A DNA stretch of 17,588 nucleotides from Methylopumilus sp003533095 (GTDB taxonomy: Bacteria > Pseudomonadota > Gammaproteobacteria > Burkholderiales > Methylophilaceae), in the NCBI GenBank assembly GCA_963977845.1, contig CAXBPZ010000020.1, positions 1 to 17,588 of the forward strand. The letters run 5' to 3'. The position numbers and the translations under genes are program-made. Below the pieces are notes generated by a model, which saw only the letters and a list, made by a program, of their open reading frames with translations, did not search any database and was not told where the DNA came from. Numbering within the stretch: the first letter of the stretch is position 1; every line of letters starts with the position of its first letter. Shown here piece by piece: positions 1 to 8,078 of this stretch.

Positions 1-1077
1 GAAGCAATTCTCAAAGATAAATGGGTGTTAGCAGTTGCGGGGACACATGGCAAAACAACCACCACATCGATGCTTGCTTGGATTTTAGAATTCAATGGCT
101 ACGCACCAGGCTTTCTCATTGGCGGTGTACCATTAAATTTTGAGGGCTCAGCACGTTTGCCACAAAAAAATAAATCGAATGAAGCTTCACCCTTCTTTGT
201 GATTGAAGCAGACGAATATGACACAGCTTTTTTTGATAAACGCTCCAAGTTTGTCCATTACCACCCAAAGACTGCGATTTTAAATAATCTTGAATATGAT
301 CACGCAGACATATTCCCAGACCTTCATGCAATTGAAACGCAATTTCATCATATGATTCGTATGGTTCCTGGCATTGGACGTGTCATCATTAACGATGAAG
401 AAGACAGTTTAAAAAGAGTGATTGAAAGAGGTTGTTGGTCGGAAAAAGTTTATATAGGAAGCTCACAAGGCTTGTCCATTGGTAAAGTAAATCCAGATCA
501 GTCATTTGAAATTTTAAATCTTGGTAAATTAATAGGTACTTTATCTTGGGATCTTTTGGGCCATCATAATCGTATGAATGCACTTGCTGCGATTGCGGCT
601 TCTCATCACGTGGGCGTTAAATTTGAAGACGCAATTAAAGCGTTACAAACATTCAAAAATGTGAAACGTAGAATGGAATGTATCGGTGAAAAAAGTGGTA
701 TCACGATTTACGATGATTTTGCGCATCATCCAGCAGCCATATCTACAACGCTAGGAGGCTTACGAGCGAAAGTCGGTAAAGCTAGAATCATTGCAGTGTT
801 AGAACCAAGATCTAATACGATGAAATTAGGCACGATGAAGAGTGCGCTCCCTGATAGTTTAAAAGATGCAGACAAAGTATTTTGTTATGGCGAAAAATTA
901 ACTTGGAATGCCGAAGAAGCTTTAGCACCGATTAGAGACAAATCAATAGTCGGACATGATATGAAAAATTTTGTCGAAGCTATTTTAAAAGAAGCAAAAT
1001 CAGGTGATCATATTCTTGTCATGAGTAACGGCAGTTTTAATGGCATTCATCAAACTTTACTAAAAGGAATCGCTTAA
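1..1077 (+). CDS. mpl: UDP-N-acetylmuramate:L-alanyl-gamma-D-glutamyl-meso-diaminopimelate ligase, 5'-truncated by window edge
   Basis: Cytoplasmic Mur-ligase-family enzyme that reattaches recycled murein tripeptide to UDP-MurNAc using ATP, in peptidoglycan recycling. The frame is open from base 1, so the gene starts outside the window; a GTG at base 25 lies inside the P-loop domain and is not the start. 358 residues are visible, and about 100 N-terminal residues (the UDP-binding domain) are missing compared with the usual ~455. The ATP-binding P-loop GTHGKTTTT sits at visible residues 14-22. It is followed by the Mpl-type EADEYDTAFFDKRSKF and NNLEYDHADIF motifs of the central domain, then YDDFAHHP and VLEPRSNTMKLG in the C-terminal substrate domain. 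The last two distinguish Mpl from MurC. The TonB-family gene follows directly, so the two are probably cotranscribed. Identity is very secure. Confidence 0.96.
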   Translation, partial: EAILKDKWVLAVAGTHGKTTTTSMLAWILEFNGYAPGFLIGGVPLNFEGSARLPQKNKSNEASPFFVIEADEYDTAFFDKRSKFVHYHPKTAILNNLEYDHADIFPDLHAIETQFHHMIRMVPGIGRVIINDEEDSLKRVIERGCWSEKVYIGSSQGLSIGKVNPDQSFEILNLGKLIGTLSWDLLGHHNRMNALAAIAASHHVGVKFEDAIKALQTFKNVKRRMECIGEKSGITIYDDFAHHPAAISTTLGGLRAKVGKARIIAVLEPRSNTMKLGTMKSALPDSLKDADKVFCYGEKLTWNAEEALAPIRDKSIVGHDMKNFVEAILKEAKSGDHILVMSNGSFNGIHQTLLKGIA

Positions 1078-1080
1078 GTG

Positions 1081-1956
1081 ATGTATACAGATGAAAGTCT
1101 ATATAAGAATAATATTCTTAAGCTTTCTATTCTGTTATCTTTTGTACTCCATTTTTTAGCCATTCAACTAATTCATTTTAAACCCACAAAACCCTTTCAG
1201 AATAAGTTTTCACAGATTGAGGTTGTTTTAACAAATTCTAAAGATAATCATCAAGTGGATGCGGATGTTTTGGGGCAAAGTAATTCTAATAAGGGCGGTA
1301 ATATAGAACAGGACGTTCATAAAAAGACACCGTTACCTATCATCACTGAAAATAAAAATACTTTTCAACTCAATAATCGTGGTGAACAACCGGCGGTTGG
1401 AAAAGCTTCAAGCTCTTCACAAGAGAAAATTGTAAAAAAAGAAGCACCGACATTAAATGAGCCTAAAGCAGTTCAACAGCCAAAAGAATCAAAAGTCATT
1501 AATAAATCAATTAGCAAAGAAGATGTTTTAGCCAGTGCAAGTGAAATTAGCGCATCAGATGCTGCCCTTTCAAATCAAATTTCAAATTTTGAGAAACAAC
1601 CTAGACGAAAATATATAGGCGCACGAAGCAAAGAATATAAATACGCACTTTATGCAGAAGCGTGGCGACAAAAAGTTGAAACTTTAGGTAATATGAATTA
1701 TCCAGAGGAAGCGCGTGAAAAGAAATTCTCAGGTCAATTGAGAATGACAGTATCCTTAAAGCCTGATGGAAGAATTGATAGCATTGAAATTAATCAAAGC
1801 TCAGGATTTAAAATACTCGATGAAGCTGCTCGTAAAATTGTAGAACTGGGCGCACCCTATGCACCTTTCCCTGAAGATATTAGAAAAGAAGTCGATATAT
1901 TAAGTATTACGAGAACATGGACTTTTACAAAAGACGAAACATTATCATCCCAATGA
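1081..1956 (+). CDS. TonB-family (TonB C-terminal domain) energy-transducer-like protein
   Basis: A predicted inner-membrane protein with a periplasmic C-terminal TonB domain, 291 residues from ATG 1081. A GTG directly before it (1078) is also possible; an AAGGA sequence at 1064-1068 could serve either. Residues ~11-31 form a single N-terminal membrane segment (SILLSFVLHFLAIQLIHF), resembling TonB signal anchors. Residues ~35-190 are a polar Lys/Gln/Ser-rich linker rather than a classic proline-rich one. Residues ~190-285 look like a TonB C-terminal fold: YPEEAREKKFSGQLRMTVSL, then DGRIDSIEINQSSGFKILDE, ending in an aromatic TRTWTF strand. No exbB/exbD lies nearby, so whether it energises outer-membrane receptors or has a TolA-like envelope role is open. 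It overlaps the next gene by ATGA (1953-1956), implying translational coupling. Confidence 0.85.
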   Translation: MYTDESLYKNNILKLSILLSFVLHFLAIQLIHFKPTKPFQNKFSQIEVVLTNSKDNHQVDADVLGQSNSNKGGNIEQDVHKKTPLPIITENKNTFQLNNRGEQPAVGKASSSSQEKIVKKEAPTLNEPKAVQQPKESKVINKSISKEDVLASASEISASDAALSNQISNFEKQPRRKYIGARSKEYKYALYAEAWRQKVETLGNMNYPEEAREKKFSGQLRMTVSLKPDGRIDSIEINQSSGFKILDEAARKIVELGAPYAPFPEDIRKEVDILSITRTWTFTKDETLSSQ

Positions 1957-2261
1957 ATTATTACAAACATCATATTTTCTTTTGCTTAAATCAACGCGAT
2001 GATGGTGAAGCCTGCTGCACGGATAAAGGCAGTGAGGCCATGTTTATGTATATGAAATCTAAAATTAAAAAACTCGATTTAAATGGTAAATCTATGGTGC
2101 GAATTAATCGAGCAGGCTGTTTTGATCGTTGTGGCGAAGGACCTTTACTTGTGATTTATCCGGAAGCTATTTGGTATAACTTTATCGATGAACAAGATAT
2201 CGATGAAATTATTGAAAGTCATATTCAGCAAGGGAAAGTGGTCACACGCTTATTAGCTTAA
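1953..2261 (+). CDS. (2Fe-2S) ferredoxin domain protein, thioredoxin-like fold
   Basis: Small (102 residues) soluble protein of the thioredoxin-fold [2Fe-2S] ferredoxin family. Cluster-binding cysteines are visible as C11, the CC pair at 21-22, and C56/C60 in AGCFDRCGEGP. The conserved context HIFFCLNQRDDGEACC near the start and VIYPEAIWYNF followed by DEQDIDEIIESHI near the end matches the family over its full length. The start is taken at ATG 1953, which overlaps the upstream stop as ATGA; an in-frame ATG at 1917 would add 12 residues lying inside the upstream gene and is unlikely. The electron partner cannot be told from the sequence. Its stop overlaps the end of the opposing HIT gene by 9 bp. 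Confidence 0.93.
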   Translation: MNYYKHHIFFCLNQRDDGEACCTDKGSEAMFMYMKSKIKKLDLNGKSMVRINRAGCFDRCGEGPLLVIYPEAIWYNFIDEQDIDEIIESHIQQGKVVTRLLA

Positions 2262-2663
2262 AGACTGATTGAGTAATGTAATCAGTTCTGTTTTTTCTTG
2301 AGCTGATATCGTTTGATGTGAACCTTCTCTTAGTTTTTCTCCCCAATGTGAATTTGGAAAGTGCGGATCCTCTTTAAAGCGAGGAATGATATGCCAGTGA
2401 ACGTGTGGTGTTTTATTACCTAAACTTGCTAAGTTAATTTTTTCAGGCTTAAAGATTTTTCTTAAAATGGTTTCCACTTTAAATACACAACGCATGATGT
2501 TAAATTGAAGCGCTTCATCGAGGTCAGTCATTTCTTTTTGATGGGCAATCAATTCGACACGACAGTAACCTTTGTAATCTGGATGATTTAATAGAACCAC
2601 GCGAAGCGTTTTGTCATGCCAGATCATTTCTCCTTCGCTACGATTGCAGATTGCACATGCCAT
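2253..2663 (-). CDS. HIT family protein (histidine triad hydrolase)
   Basis: 136-residue cytoplasmic protein of the HIT superfamily of nucleotide hydrolases/transferases. The histidine triad is clear at residues 87-91 in HVHWHIIPRF. The N-terminal half has the typical HIT core, with LNHPDYKGYCRVELIAH at ~26-41. N-terminal cysteines C3 and C6 (MACAICNRSE) resemble those in many bacterial HIT proteins, where they can help bind zinc; here that is inference. The true substrate is unknown. It is the last gene of the ispH-nudB-nadA-HIT run, beginning 3 bp after the nadA stop, and its 3' end overlaps the convergent ferredoxin gene, leaving no space for a terminator between them. Confidence 0.93.
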   Translation of the reverse strand: MACAICNRSEGEMIWHDKTLRVVLLNHPDYKGYCRVELIAHQKEMTDLDEALQFNIMRCVFKVETILRKIFKPEKINLASLGNKTPHVHWHIIPRFKEDPHFPNSHWGEKLREGSHQTISAQEKTELITLLNQSLS

Positions 2664-2666
2664 GAC

Positions 2667-3764
2667 TTAAGACACCTGAAGCATGCGATCAAGGGTTAAT
2701 TTGGCTAACTTTGCTTCATCTTCAGGCACTTTAATAATATTCACAGGTTTGTCATTCACAATATTTTCTAGGCACCAGGCAAGGTGTTGCGGGTCAATGC
2801 GAGCCATCGTTGAACATTCACAAATAACATGTGACATAAATTGCACATATTTATCTTGAGATTTCATTTGATTGGCAAGACGATTGACCAAATTAAGTTC
2901 AGTACCCACAAGCCATTGAGTCCCTTGAGGCGCTTCAGTAATGGTTTTTAAAATATATTCAGTGGAGCCTACATAATCTGAATGTGCACATACTTCAAAA
3001 GGACATTCGGGGTGAGAAATGACTTTACCATGAGGATGTGTTTCTCTAAAGCGCTCAATATTTTGGAGGCGAAACATTTGATGAACTGCACAATGGCCTT
3101 TCCATAAAAATATCTTTGCATTTTTTATTTGAGCTTCAGTAAGCCCACCAAGAGGAAGGTCAGGATCCCATACAGGCATCTCATCTAAAGGGATACCCAT
3201 TTTATGACCACTCCAACGACCTAGATTTTGATCAGGGAAAAATAAAACTTTTTCACGTTGTTTAAAAGACCATTCAATAATTTTTGTGGCATTGGTTGAA
3301 GTGCAGACAATCCCTCCATGTTCGCCACAGAAAGCTTTGAGGTCTGCAGCAGAATTAATATAAGTGACAGGAGTGATGACCTCATCAAATGAAAGTACTT
3401 TGGAAAGCTCTCGATAACTTCTTTCTACTTTACTTAAATTGGCCATGTCTGCCATGGAGCATCCAGCCGCTAAGTCTGGGAGAATCGTGATTTGATCAGG
3501 TCTCGATAAAATATTGGCAACTTCAGCCATGAAGTGCACACCTAAAAATACGATATATTTAGCGTCAAGAGACTCAACGACACGAGAAAGTTTTAGGGAG
3601 TCACCTGTGTAATCTGCATGTCGATAGACAGATTCATGCTGATAATGATGACCTAAGATAACTAAATCTTTACCCAGTTTATTTTTGGCTGCAATAATTC
3701 TTTGTTGGCAATCATCATCGCTGATAGATTCAAACGCATTAAATTTAATTTGAGCAACTTGCAT
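2667..3764 (-). CDS. nadA: Quinolinate synthase NadA
   Basis: Cytoplasmic [4Fe-4S] enzyme that condenses iminoaspartate (from NadB or an aspartate dehydrogenase, not in this window) with dihydroxyacetone phosphate to give quinolinate, in de novo NAD synthesis. 365 residues, a normal length. Motifs include LGHHYQHE near residue 37, FLGVHFMAE near 73, CTSTNATKI near 154, FPDQNLGR near 176 and VGSTEYI near 265. By comparison with the E. coli protein the cluster ligands should be C102 (GCSMAD), C225 (WKGHCAVHQ) and C317 (CECSTMARID). It sits 12 bp downstream of nudB and 3 bp upstream of the HIT gene, so it is likely in one transcript with ispH. Confidence 0.97.
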   Translation of the reverse strand: MQVAQIKFNAFESISDDDCQQRIIAAKNKLGKDLVILGHHYQHESVYRHADYTGDSLKLSRVVESLDAKYIVFLGVHFMAEVANILSRPDQITILPDLAAGCSMADMANLSKVERSYRELSKVLSFDEVITPVTYINSAADLKAFCGEHGGIVCTSTNATKIIEWSFKQREKVLFFPDQNLGRWSGHKMGIPLDEMPVWDPDLPLGGLTEAQIKNAKIFLWKGHCAVHQMFRLQNIERFRETHPHGKVISHPECPFEVCAHSDYVGSTEYILKTITEAPQGTQWLVGTELNLVNRLANQMKSQDKYVQFMSHVICECSTMARIDPQHLAWCLENIVNDKPVNIIKVPEDEAKLAKLTLDRMLQVS

Positions 3765-3776
3765 AGACTATCTATT

Positions 3777-4226
3777 TTACAGTTTTAGTTGATGAATTTC
3801 GGCTAATTTTTTTATGGCCTCAACATTGGTCCAAGAAAAAACTTTATCCATCGCTTCACGCCAATCGACCCATAGATATTGCACATGCTCATCTTTTGAT
3901 AATTGAATAGGTATCGTGGTTGGTACCTTAAGTCCAAAGATATGTTCTTGATTGTGCGTCACATGAGGGGCGTACCGATATCGCCAATGTGCATAAATTT
4001 CATAGATGTGGGAAAGATTCCAATCTTCAAGTTGATACTGGCTTGTATCAATGCCTGTTTCTTCAAATACTTCTCTTATCGCGGCATCTTTTGGAGTTTC
4101 GTTGTCTTCTAAGCTTCCTGTGACAGATTGCCAGAAACCTTTTTTATCAGCACGCTCCATAAGTAGCACTTTAAAATCTTCTGAATAAATTAATATGAGA
4201 GAGGAAATAGGTTTTTTAAAGGCCAT
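3777..4226 (-). CDS. nudB: Dihydroneopterin triphosphate diphosphatase (Nudix hydrolase)
   Basis: 149-residue Nudix hydrolase. The Nudix box GX5EX7REUXEEXGU is complete at residues 37-59 (from GSLEDNE to EETGI). Outside the box, FWQSVTGSLE at ~31-40 and YAPHVTHNQEH at ~85-95 match NudB, which removes pyrophosphate from dihydroneopterin triphosphate in folate synthesis. Other Nudix substrates cannot be ruled out by sequence alone. It begins 2 bp after the ispH stop and is followed by nadA 12 bp later, consistent with operon membership rather than a pathway link. Confidence 0.9.
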   Translation of the reverse strand: MAFKKPISSLILIYSEDFKVLLMERADKKGFWQSVTGSLEDNETPKDAAIREVFEETGIDTSQYQLEDWNLSHIYEIYAHWRYRYAPHVTHNQEHIFGLKVPTTIPIQLSKDEHVQYLWVDWREAMDKVFSWTNVEAIKKLAEIHQLKL

Positions 4227-4228
4227 CT

Positions 4229-5170
4229 TTAAATCTTAGGTAATCTGAAAACAACACTTTCTTCAATACCAGGAAGTTCACGGATATGAGCTTTTGTAAG
4301 CGATTCAATTTTATTTACAATATTCTTAACACTGATCTCAGGTGCAGAAGCTCCTGCTGAAATACCAATATTTTTTTTATTAAGAAGCCAGGATGACTGA
4401 AGAGCATCTTCATGATCAATCATATAAGCTTCCACACCTTCTCTTAAAGCTAACTCTTTGAGACGATTTGAATTGGAACTATTCTGAGAGCCCACAATAA
4501 TAATAAGATCACACAAGCCACTTATTTCTTTGATTGCATCTTGTCTATTTTGTGTGGCATAACAAATGTCATCACTTTTAGGTCCTTGGATATTTGGGTA
4601 TTTTGTTTTTAAAGTTTCAATGATTGCTTTTGTATCGTCAATCGATAGTGTGGTTTGGGTCACATAGGCGATCTTATCTGGATGGTTAATCGTTAAATCT
4701 TTAACATCTTCAATGGTTTCAATTAAATACATTTTTCGATTTGTATGATGTGCTTCAATTTGACCCATCGTGCCTTCTACTTCGGGATGACCTTTGTGTC
4801 CTATCATAATAATGTCCATACCTTGATTGAGCATTTTATTGACTTCGACGTGAACTTTAGTGACTAATGGGCAAGTGGCATCGATAGGTATGAGTTCGAG
4901 TGCCTTTGCTTCTTCACGAATAGCTTTTGAAATACCATGGGCACTAAAAATGACATGAGACCCTTTAGGCACATCATTAAGATCTTCAATAAAAATAGCA
5001 CCCTTTGTTTTTAAATCGTTGATAACGTATTGGTTATGGACCACTTCGTGTCGAACATATATAGGTTTTCCGTATTGAGATAATGCTTCTTCGACAATTT
5101 GAATGGCGCGATCTACGCCTGCACAAAAGCCGCGAGGATTAGCTAAAAGAATGTTAATTTTATCTGTCAT
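4229..5170 (-). CDS. ispH: 4-hydroxy-3-methylbut-2-enyl diphosphate reductase IspH
   Basis: [4Fe-4S] enzyme of the last step of the MEP isoprenoid pathway, reducing HMBPP to IPP and DMAPP. 313 residues, typical length. Cluster cysteines are C16 (NPRGFCAGVDRA), C100 (DATCPLV) and C203 (DICYATQNRQ). Substrate-site residues are seen as H45 (EVVHN), H78 (SAHGIS), H128 and E130 (GHPEVEG), TQTT at ~171-174 and SQNSSNSNRL further on. Start at ATG 5170 gives the usual N-terminus; no strong ribosome site is visible. It is the first gene of the leftward run ispH-nudB-nadA-HIT and diverges from purU across about 100 bp, which must hold promoters for both. Confidence 0.97.
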   Translation of the reverse strand: MTDKINILLANPRGFCAGVDRAIQIVEEALSQYGKPIYVRHEVVHNQYVINDLKTKGAIFIEDLNDVPKGSHVIFSAHGISKAIREEAKALELIPIDATCPLVTKVHVEVNKMLNQGMDIIMIGHKGHPEVEGTMGQIEAHHTNRKMYLIETIEDVKDLTINHPDKIAYVTQTTLSIDDTKAIIETLKTKYPNIQGPKSDDICYATQNRQDAIKEISGLCDLIIIVGSQNSSNSNRLKELALREGVEAYMIDHEDALQSSWLLNKKNIGISAGASAPEISVKNIVNKIESLTKAHIRELPGIEESVVFRLPKI

Positions 5171-5230
5171 AGATTGTATTTTAGGGCTTTTGATCGTGAT
5201 GACTAATTATTTTATTCCTGATTGTCCATG

Positions 5231-5236
5231 TATAAT
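5231..5236 (+). promoter_or_regulatory. Possible -10 element for purU
   Basis: A perfect TATAAT lies here, 30 bp before the preferred purU start at 5267. No good -35 hexamer sits 16-18 bp upstream (the window there reads TATTTT), so this is a weak call. If real, transcription would start near 5243. That would exclude the upstream in-frame starts TTG 5222 and ATG 5228 and support the start at 5267. Confidence 0.35.
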
Positions 5237-5266
5237 TCGTTTTATTCAAGATGGATACCTAATCTT

Positions 5267-6121
5267 ATGAAAAACACAGCGACCTTATTAATTACATGCC
5301 CTGATACCAAAGGTATTGTGGCGGCTATCGCAGATTTTTTATATCAACATAATGCAAATATTTTGCATGCTGATCAGCACCAAGATGCTGAAAATAGTCT
5401 CTTTCTTATGCGAGTCGAATGGGACTTAAAAGACTTTTCTTTAGATGAAGTTTCTTTCGCAAAAGCTTTTGAAGCGATTGCTAAAACCTATCAGATGACA
5501 TGGGAATTAAAGCTTTCTAAAGATAAGCCTCGTATGGCTATTATGGTGTCACAATACGATCATTGTTTAGCAGATTTACTTCATCGCTATAAAAATAATG
5601 AGCTGCAATGTGACATTCCGCTCATTATTAGTAATCATTTAGACACTCAGAAACTCGCTGAATTTTATGGCATTCCTTTTTTTCATATTCCAGTTGAAAA
5701 AGACAAAAAGAAAGAAGCCGAAGCAAAGCAATTTGAGTTATTTGATAAATATCAAGTTGACTTCATTGTGCTTGCGCGCTACATGCAAATTTTAAGTGAG
5801 GATTTTGTAAAGCGTTATCCACAGCGCGTCATTAATATTCATCATTCATTCTTACCTGCATTTATTGGTGCAAGACCTTATCATCGTGCTTTTGAGCGAG
5901 GTGTTAAGTTGATTGGTGCTACAAGTCACTATGTCACCGAAGTATTAGATGAAGGCCCTATCATTGAGCAAGATATTGATCGTATTTCTCATCGTGATCA
6001 AGTTGAAGACCTCATTCAAAAGGGAAGAGATTTAGAACGAATTGTTTTATCAAAAGCAGTACGTTGGCATATAGAGAATCGTATTCTCATTTATGCAAAT
6101 AAAACCGTTATTTTTGATTAA
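5267..6121 (+). CDS. purU: Formyltetrahydrofolate deformylase PurU
   Basis: Hydrolyses 10-formyl-THF to formate and THF, balancing one-carbon pools; in methylotrophs it may also feed formate oxidation (inference). From ATG 5267 it is 284 residues, the family norm. The in-frame TTG 5222 and ATG 5228 would add 13-15 residues not seen in the family and overlap the putative -10 box. An N-terminal ACT domain (residues ~5-80) contains CPDTKGIVAAIADFLYQH and ILHADQHQD. A formyltransferase domain follows (~88-270) with catalytic N190, H192 and D228 in VINIHHSFLPAF and VLDEGPII. Its stop overlaps the opposing lysA stop by 4 bp. Confidence 0.95.
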   Translation: MKNTATLLITCPDTKGIVAAIADFLYQHNANILHADQHQDAENSLFLMRVEWDLKDFSLDEVSFAKAFEAIAKTYQMTWELKLSKDKPRMAIMVSQYDHCLADLLHRYKNNELQCDIPLIISNHLDTQKLAEFYGIPFFHIPVEKDKKKEAEAKQFELFDKYQVDFIVLARYMQILSEDFVKRYPQRVINIHHSFLPAFIGARPYHRAFERGVKLIGATSHYVTEVLDEGPIIEQDIDRISHRDQVEDLIQKGRDLERIVLSKAVRWHIENRILIYANKTVIFD

Positions 6122-7374
6122 AGTGGAATTTTCTTTTCGAGCTTAAATAGATCACTCGTTTTTTCACGTGTTCTAACTTCAAAAACTTTATCTCGATCTA
6201 CCATCACCTCAGCAGCACGACCGCGAGAGTTGTAATTTGAACTCATACTCATGCCATAAGCACCTGCTGACATAATACAAACAAGATCATTTTCTTTTAA
6301 TTTTAATGATCGATTTTTTGCAATAAAGTCACCACTCTCACAGACAGGACCTACAACATCAAACGGTTGAGATTTTGTATCATGTTCACGCACTACTTTA
6401 ATCTCATGGTAAGCATCATATAAAGTAGGTCGCATCAAATCGTTCATTGCAGCATCAATGATGGCAAAATGTTTAACATCATTTTGTTTGAGATATTCGA
6501 CTTTAGATAAAAGGACACCTGCGTTGCCCACGAGCGCTCGACCAGGTTCAAAAATAATTTTGACATTAAGGTTTTGAACTTTATTTAAAATTTCTTTTGT
6601 GTAGATTTCAAAATCTGGAGGCGATTCATCTTGATAACAAATACCAATACCGCCGCCAATATCGATATGACTTAAATGAATATCATTTTTTTTGAGTTGA
6701 TCTACTAAAGATAAAACACGGTCCAATGCATCTACAAAAGGTTTTAATTCGGTAATCTGTGAGCCAATATGACAATCAATACCTTTGATTTCAATATGGC
6801 CCATGCTTTTTGCTTCAAGGTAAAGTGCAAGTGCTTGATTAAAATCAACACCAAACTTATTGTCTTTTAATCCTGTGGAAATATAAGGATGTGTTTTAGC
6901 ATCTACATCTGGATTGACTCGAATAGAGATAGGCGCTTTGAGATTAATTTTTTTTGCCACTTCTTCAATGCGAATAAGTTCACTTCGAGATTCCACATTA
7001 AAACATAATATATTTGCTTTTAAAGCTGCTTCAATTTCAGATGCTGTTTTACCTACTCCCGAAAACACAATTTTTTGTGGGTCGCCACCAGCATACAAGA
7101 CACGCTCAAGTTCACCGCCTGACACAATATCAAAGCCAGCACCTAAGTTCGCAAAAAGATTCAGAATCGCAATATTAGAATTAGCCTTCACCGCAAAACA
7201 TATCAGATGATCTGTTTTAAGAAGTCCTTTTTTAAAAGATTCAAAAGTTTGAATCAAAGTATTTTTTGAGTAAACGTAAGTGGGCGTGCCAAATTGCTTT
7301 GCAATCGCTTCAAGTGAAACACTCTCTGCAAAGAGCACACCTTGATTGGCTTGAATGAATGACGATTGAGCCAT
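6118..7374 (-). CDS. lysA: Diaminopimelate decarboxylase LysA
   Basis: PLP enzyme of the last lysine-synthesis step, decarboxylating meso-DAP to L-lysine. 418 residues, as expected. The PLP lysine is K63 in CFAVKANSN. HIGSQI, IGGGIGICY (phosphate loop), FEPGRALVGNAG and the substrate-binding GPVCESGDF motif follow in the right order for a fold III decarboxylase, and the CESGDF motif is typical of DAP rather than ornithine enzymes. It starts 3 bp after the stop of the small lipoprotein gene lptM, a pairing common in proteobacteria. DAP consumed here is also the wall amino acid handled by Mpl at the left end of the window. Confidence 0.97.
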   Translation of the reverse strand: MAQSSFIQANQGVLFAESVSLEAIAKQFGTPTYVYSKNTLIQTFESFKKGLLKTDHLICFAVKANSNIAILNLFANLGAGFDIVSGGELERVLYAGGDPQKIVFSGVGKTASEIEAALKANILCFNVESRSELIRIEEVAKKINLKAPISIRVNPDVDAKTHPYISTGLKDNKFGVDFNQALALYLEAKSMGHIEIKGIDCHIGSQITELKPFVDALDRVLSLVDQLKKNDIHLSHIDIGGGIGICYQDESPPDFEIYTKEILNKVQNLNVKIIFEPGRALVGNAGVLLSKVEYLKQNDVKHFAIIDAAMNDLMRPTLYDAYHEIKVVREHDTKSQPFDVVGPVCESGDFIAKNRSLKLKENDLVCIMSAGAYGMSMSSNYNSRGRAAEVMVDRDKVFEVRTREKTSDLFKLEKKIPL

Positions 7375-7377
7375 TAT

Positions 7378-7506
7378 TTATTTTTTCTCAGGGGTTGTAT
7401 CTTGCGGGTATTTTTTCTCAGGAATATATAAAGGGCCTTTGGTGCCACATCCTACTAAGTTTAAAAGTAAGAAGACGCTTATATAAATACATAGATATTT
7501 TTTCAT
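7378..7506 (-). CDS. lptM: LPS translocon maturation chaperone LptM (YifL-like small lipoprotein)
   Basis: A 42-residue lipoprotein. The start is ATG 7506, giving MKKYLCIYISVFLLLNLVGC: a lysine-charged n-region, a hydrophobic core and a lipobox LVGC with the lipidated cysteine at residue 20. The open frame extends 31 codons further upstream, but that stretch is polar, overlaps the preceding gene and would destroy the signal peptide. Directly after the cysteine comes GTKGPLYIPE, the LptM/YifL hallmark. Known LptM helps mature the outer-membrane LptD/LptE complex; the role here is by homology. An AAGG at 7517-7520 may be the ribosome site. lysA follows after 3 bp. Confidence 0.88.
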   Translation of the reverse strand: MKKYLCIYISVFLLLNLVGCGTKGPLYIPEKKYPQDTTPEKK

Positions 7507-7534
7507 GATGTCTATACCTTGTTTGACTTTGTTT

Positions 7535-7543
7535 ATTTTAGCA
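7535..7543 (-). promoter_or_regulatory. Possible extended -10 promoter for lptM-lysA
   Basis: Reading leftward, TGCTAAAAT fits an extended -10 (TGnTAnnnT) and lies 28 bp before the lptM ATG. It falls in the only gap above 15 bp (7507-7556) within the long leftward gene run. No convincing -35 was seen. It would give lptM-lysA its own transcript in addition to read-through. Confidence 0.35.
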
Positions 7544-7556
7544 TTATCTGGATGTG

Positions 7557-8078
7557 TTATATGGAATTGTGATGCCTTAGTAAGCGGTATGTAATCCATC
7601 CGTTAATCAGTCCAAATAAAAGCGCTGCCACGCTATAAATAGGGATTAAATAATAGATACTGGCATGAGGAATAAGCCATAAACGCACAAGCATAAGTTG
7701 TCCAGCAATATGTGCAAAGGAAGAGAGCATTGAAAGACCTATAGGGCTAAAAAATTTGGATGGTAATCTAATCGAAAAATACAAAGTCAAAAGACTCAAG
7801 ATGGATCCAATTAGGCTCAACATAAATGTAGGGCTTAAAAATTGTCCCAGTATGAGGCTTGTTGCAAAAACTCTTAAGATACTCACCCATGCCGCTATTT
7901 TAAAATTGAAACGATACAAAGCATAAAGCGTAATGATATTCGCAATACCTGGTTTTACCCCTGGCATGGGTGAAGGCAAAACTGATTCAATAAGACTCAG
8001 TCCTATTGCAACAGCACTTAACTTTGCAATTTGATGATCAAGTAAAGTCGTTTTAATTTTAATAATTGAGCGAGTCAT
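7557..8078 (-). CDS. Gx transporter family membrane protein (heptaprenyl diphosphate synthase component I-like)
   Basis: 173-residue, highly hydrophobic integral membrane protein with about five membrane segments. The conserved stretch SVLPSPMPGVKPGIANIITL at residues ~32-51 is the hallmark of the family often labelled heptaprenyl diphosphate synthase component I or Gx transporter. That name is historical; the fold resembles small ECF-type substrate-binding membrane proteins and the substrate is unknown. Its start overlaps the NusG_II gene by 20 bp, implying coupled translation, and apbE lies one gene further upstream. This trio suggests a role in flavin- or quinone-linked membrane redox chemistry (inference). 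Confidence 0.82.
   Translation of the reverse strand: MTRSIIKIKTTLLDHQIAKLSAVAIGLSLIESVLPSPMPGVKPGIANIITLYALYRFNFKIAAWVSILRVFATSLILGQFLSPTFMLSLIGSILSLLTLYFSIRLPSKFFSPIGLSMLSSFAHIAGQLMLVRLWLIPHASIYYLIPIYSVAALLFGLINGWITYRLLRHHNSI

Noticed and set aside
116..331. 71-codon frame on the - strand inside mpl
   Set aside because: Antisense shadow of strongly conserved mpl coding sequence, with no motif or ribosome site.
5222..5266. Longer purU start (TTG 5222 or ATG 5228)
   Set aside because: Adds residues foreign to the family and overlaps a TATAAT element; ATG 5267 gives the normal N-terminus.
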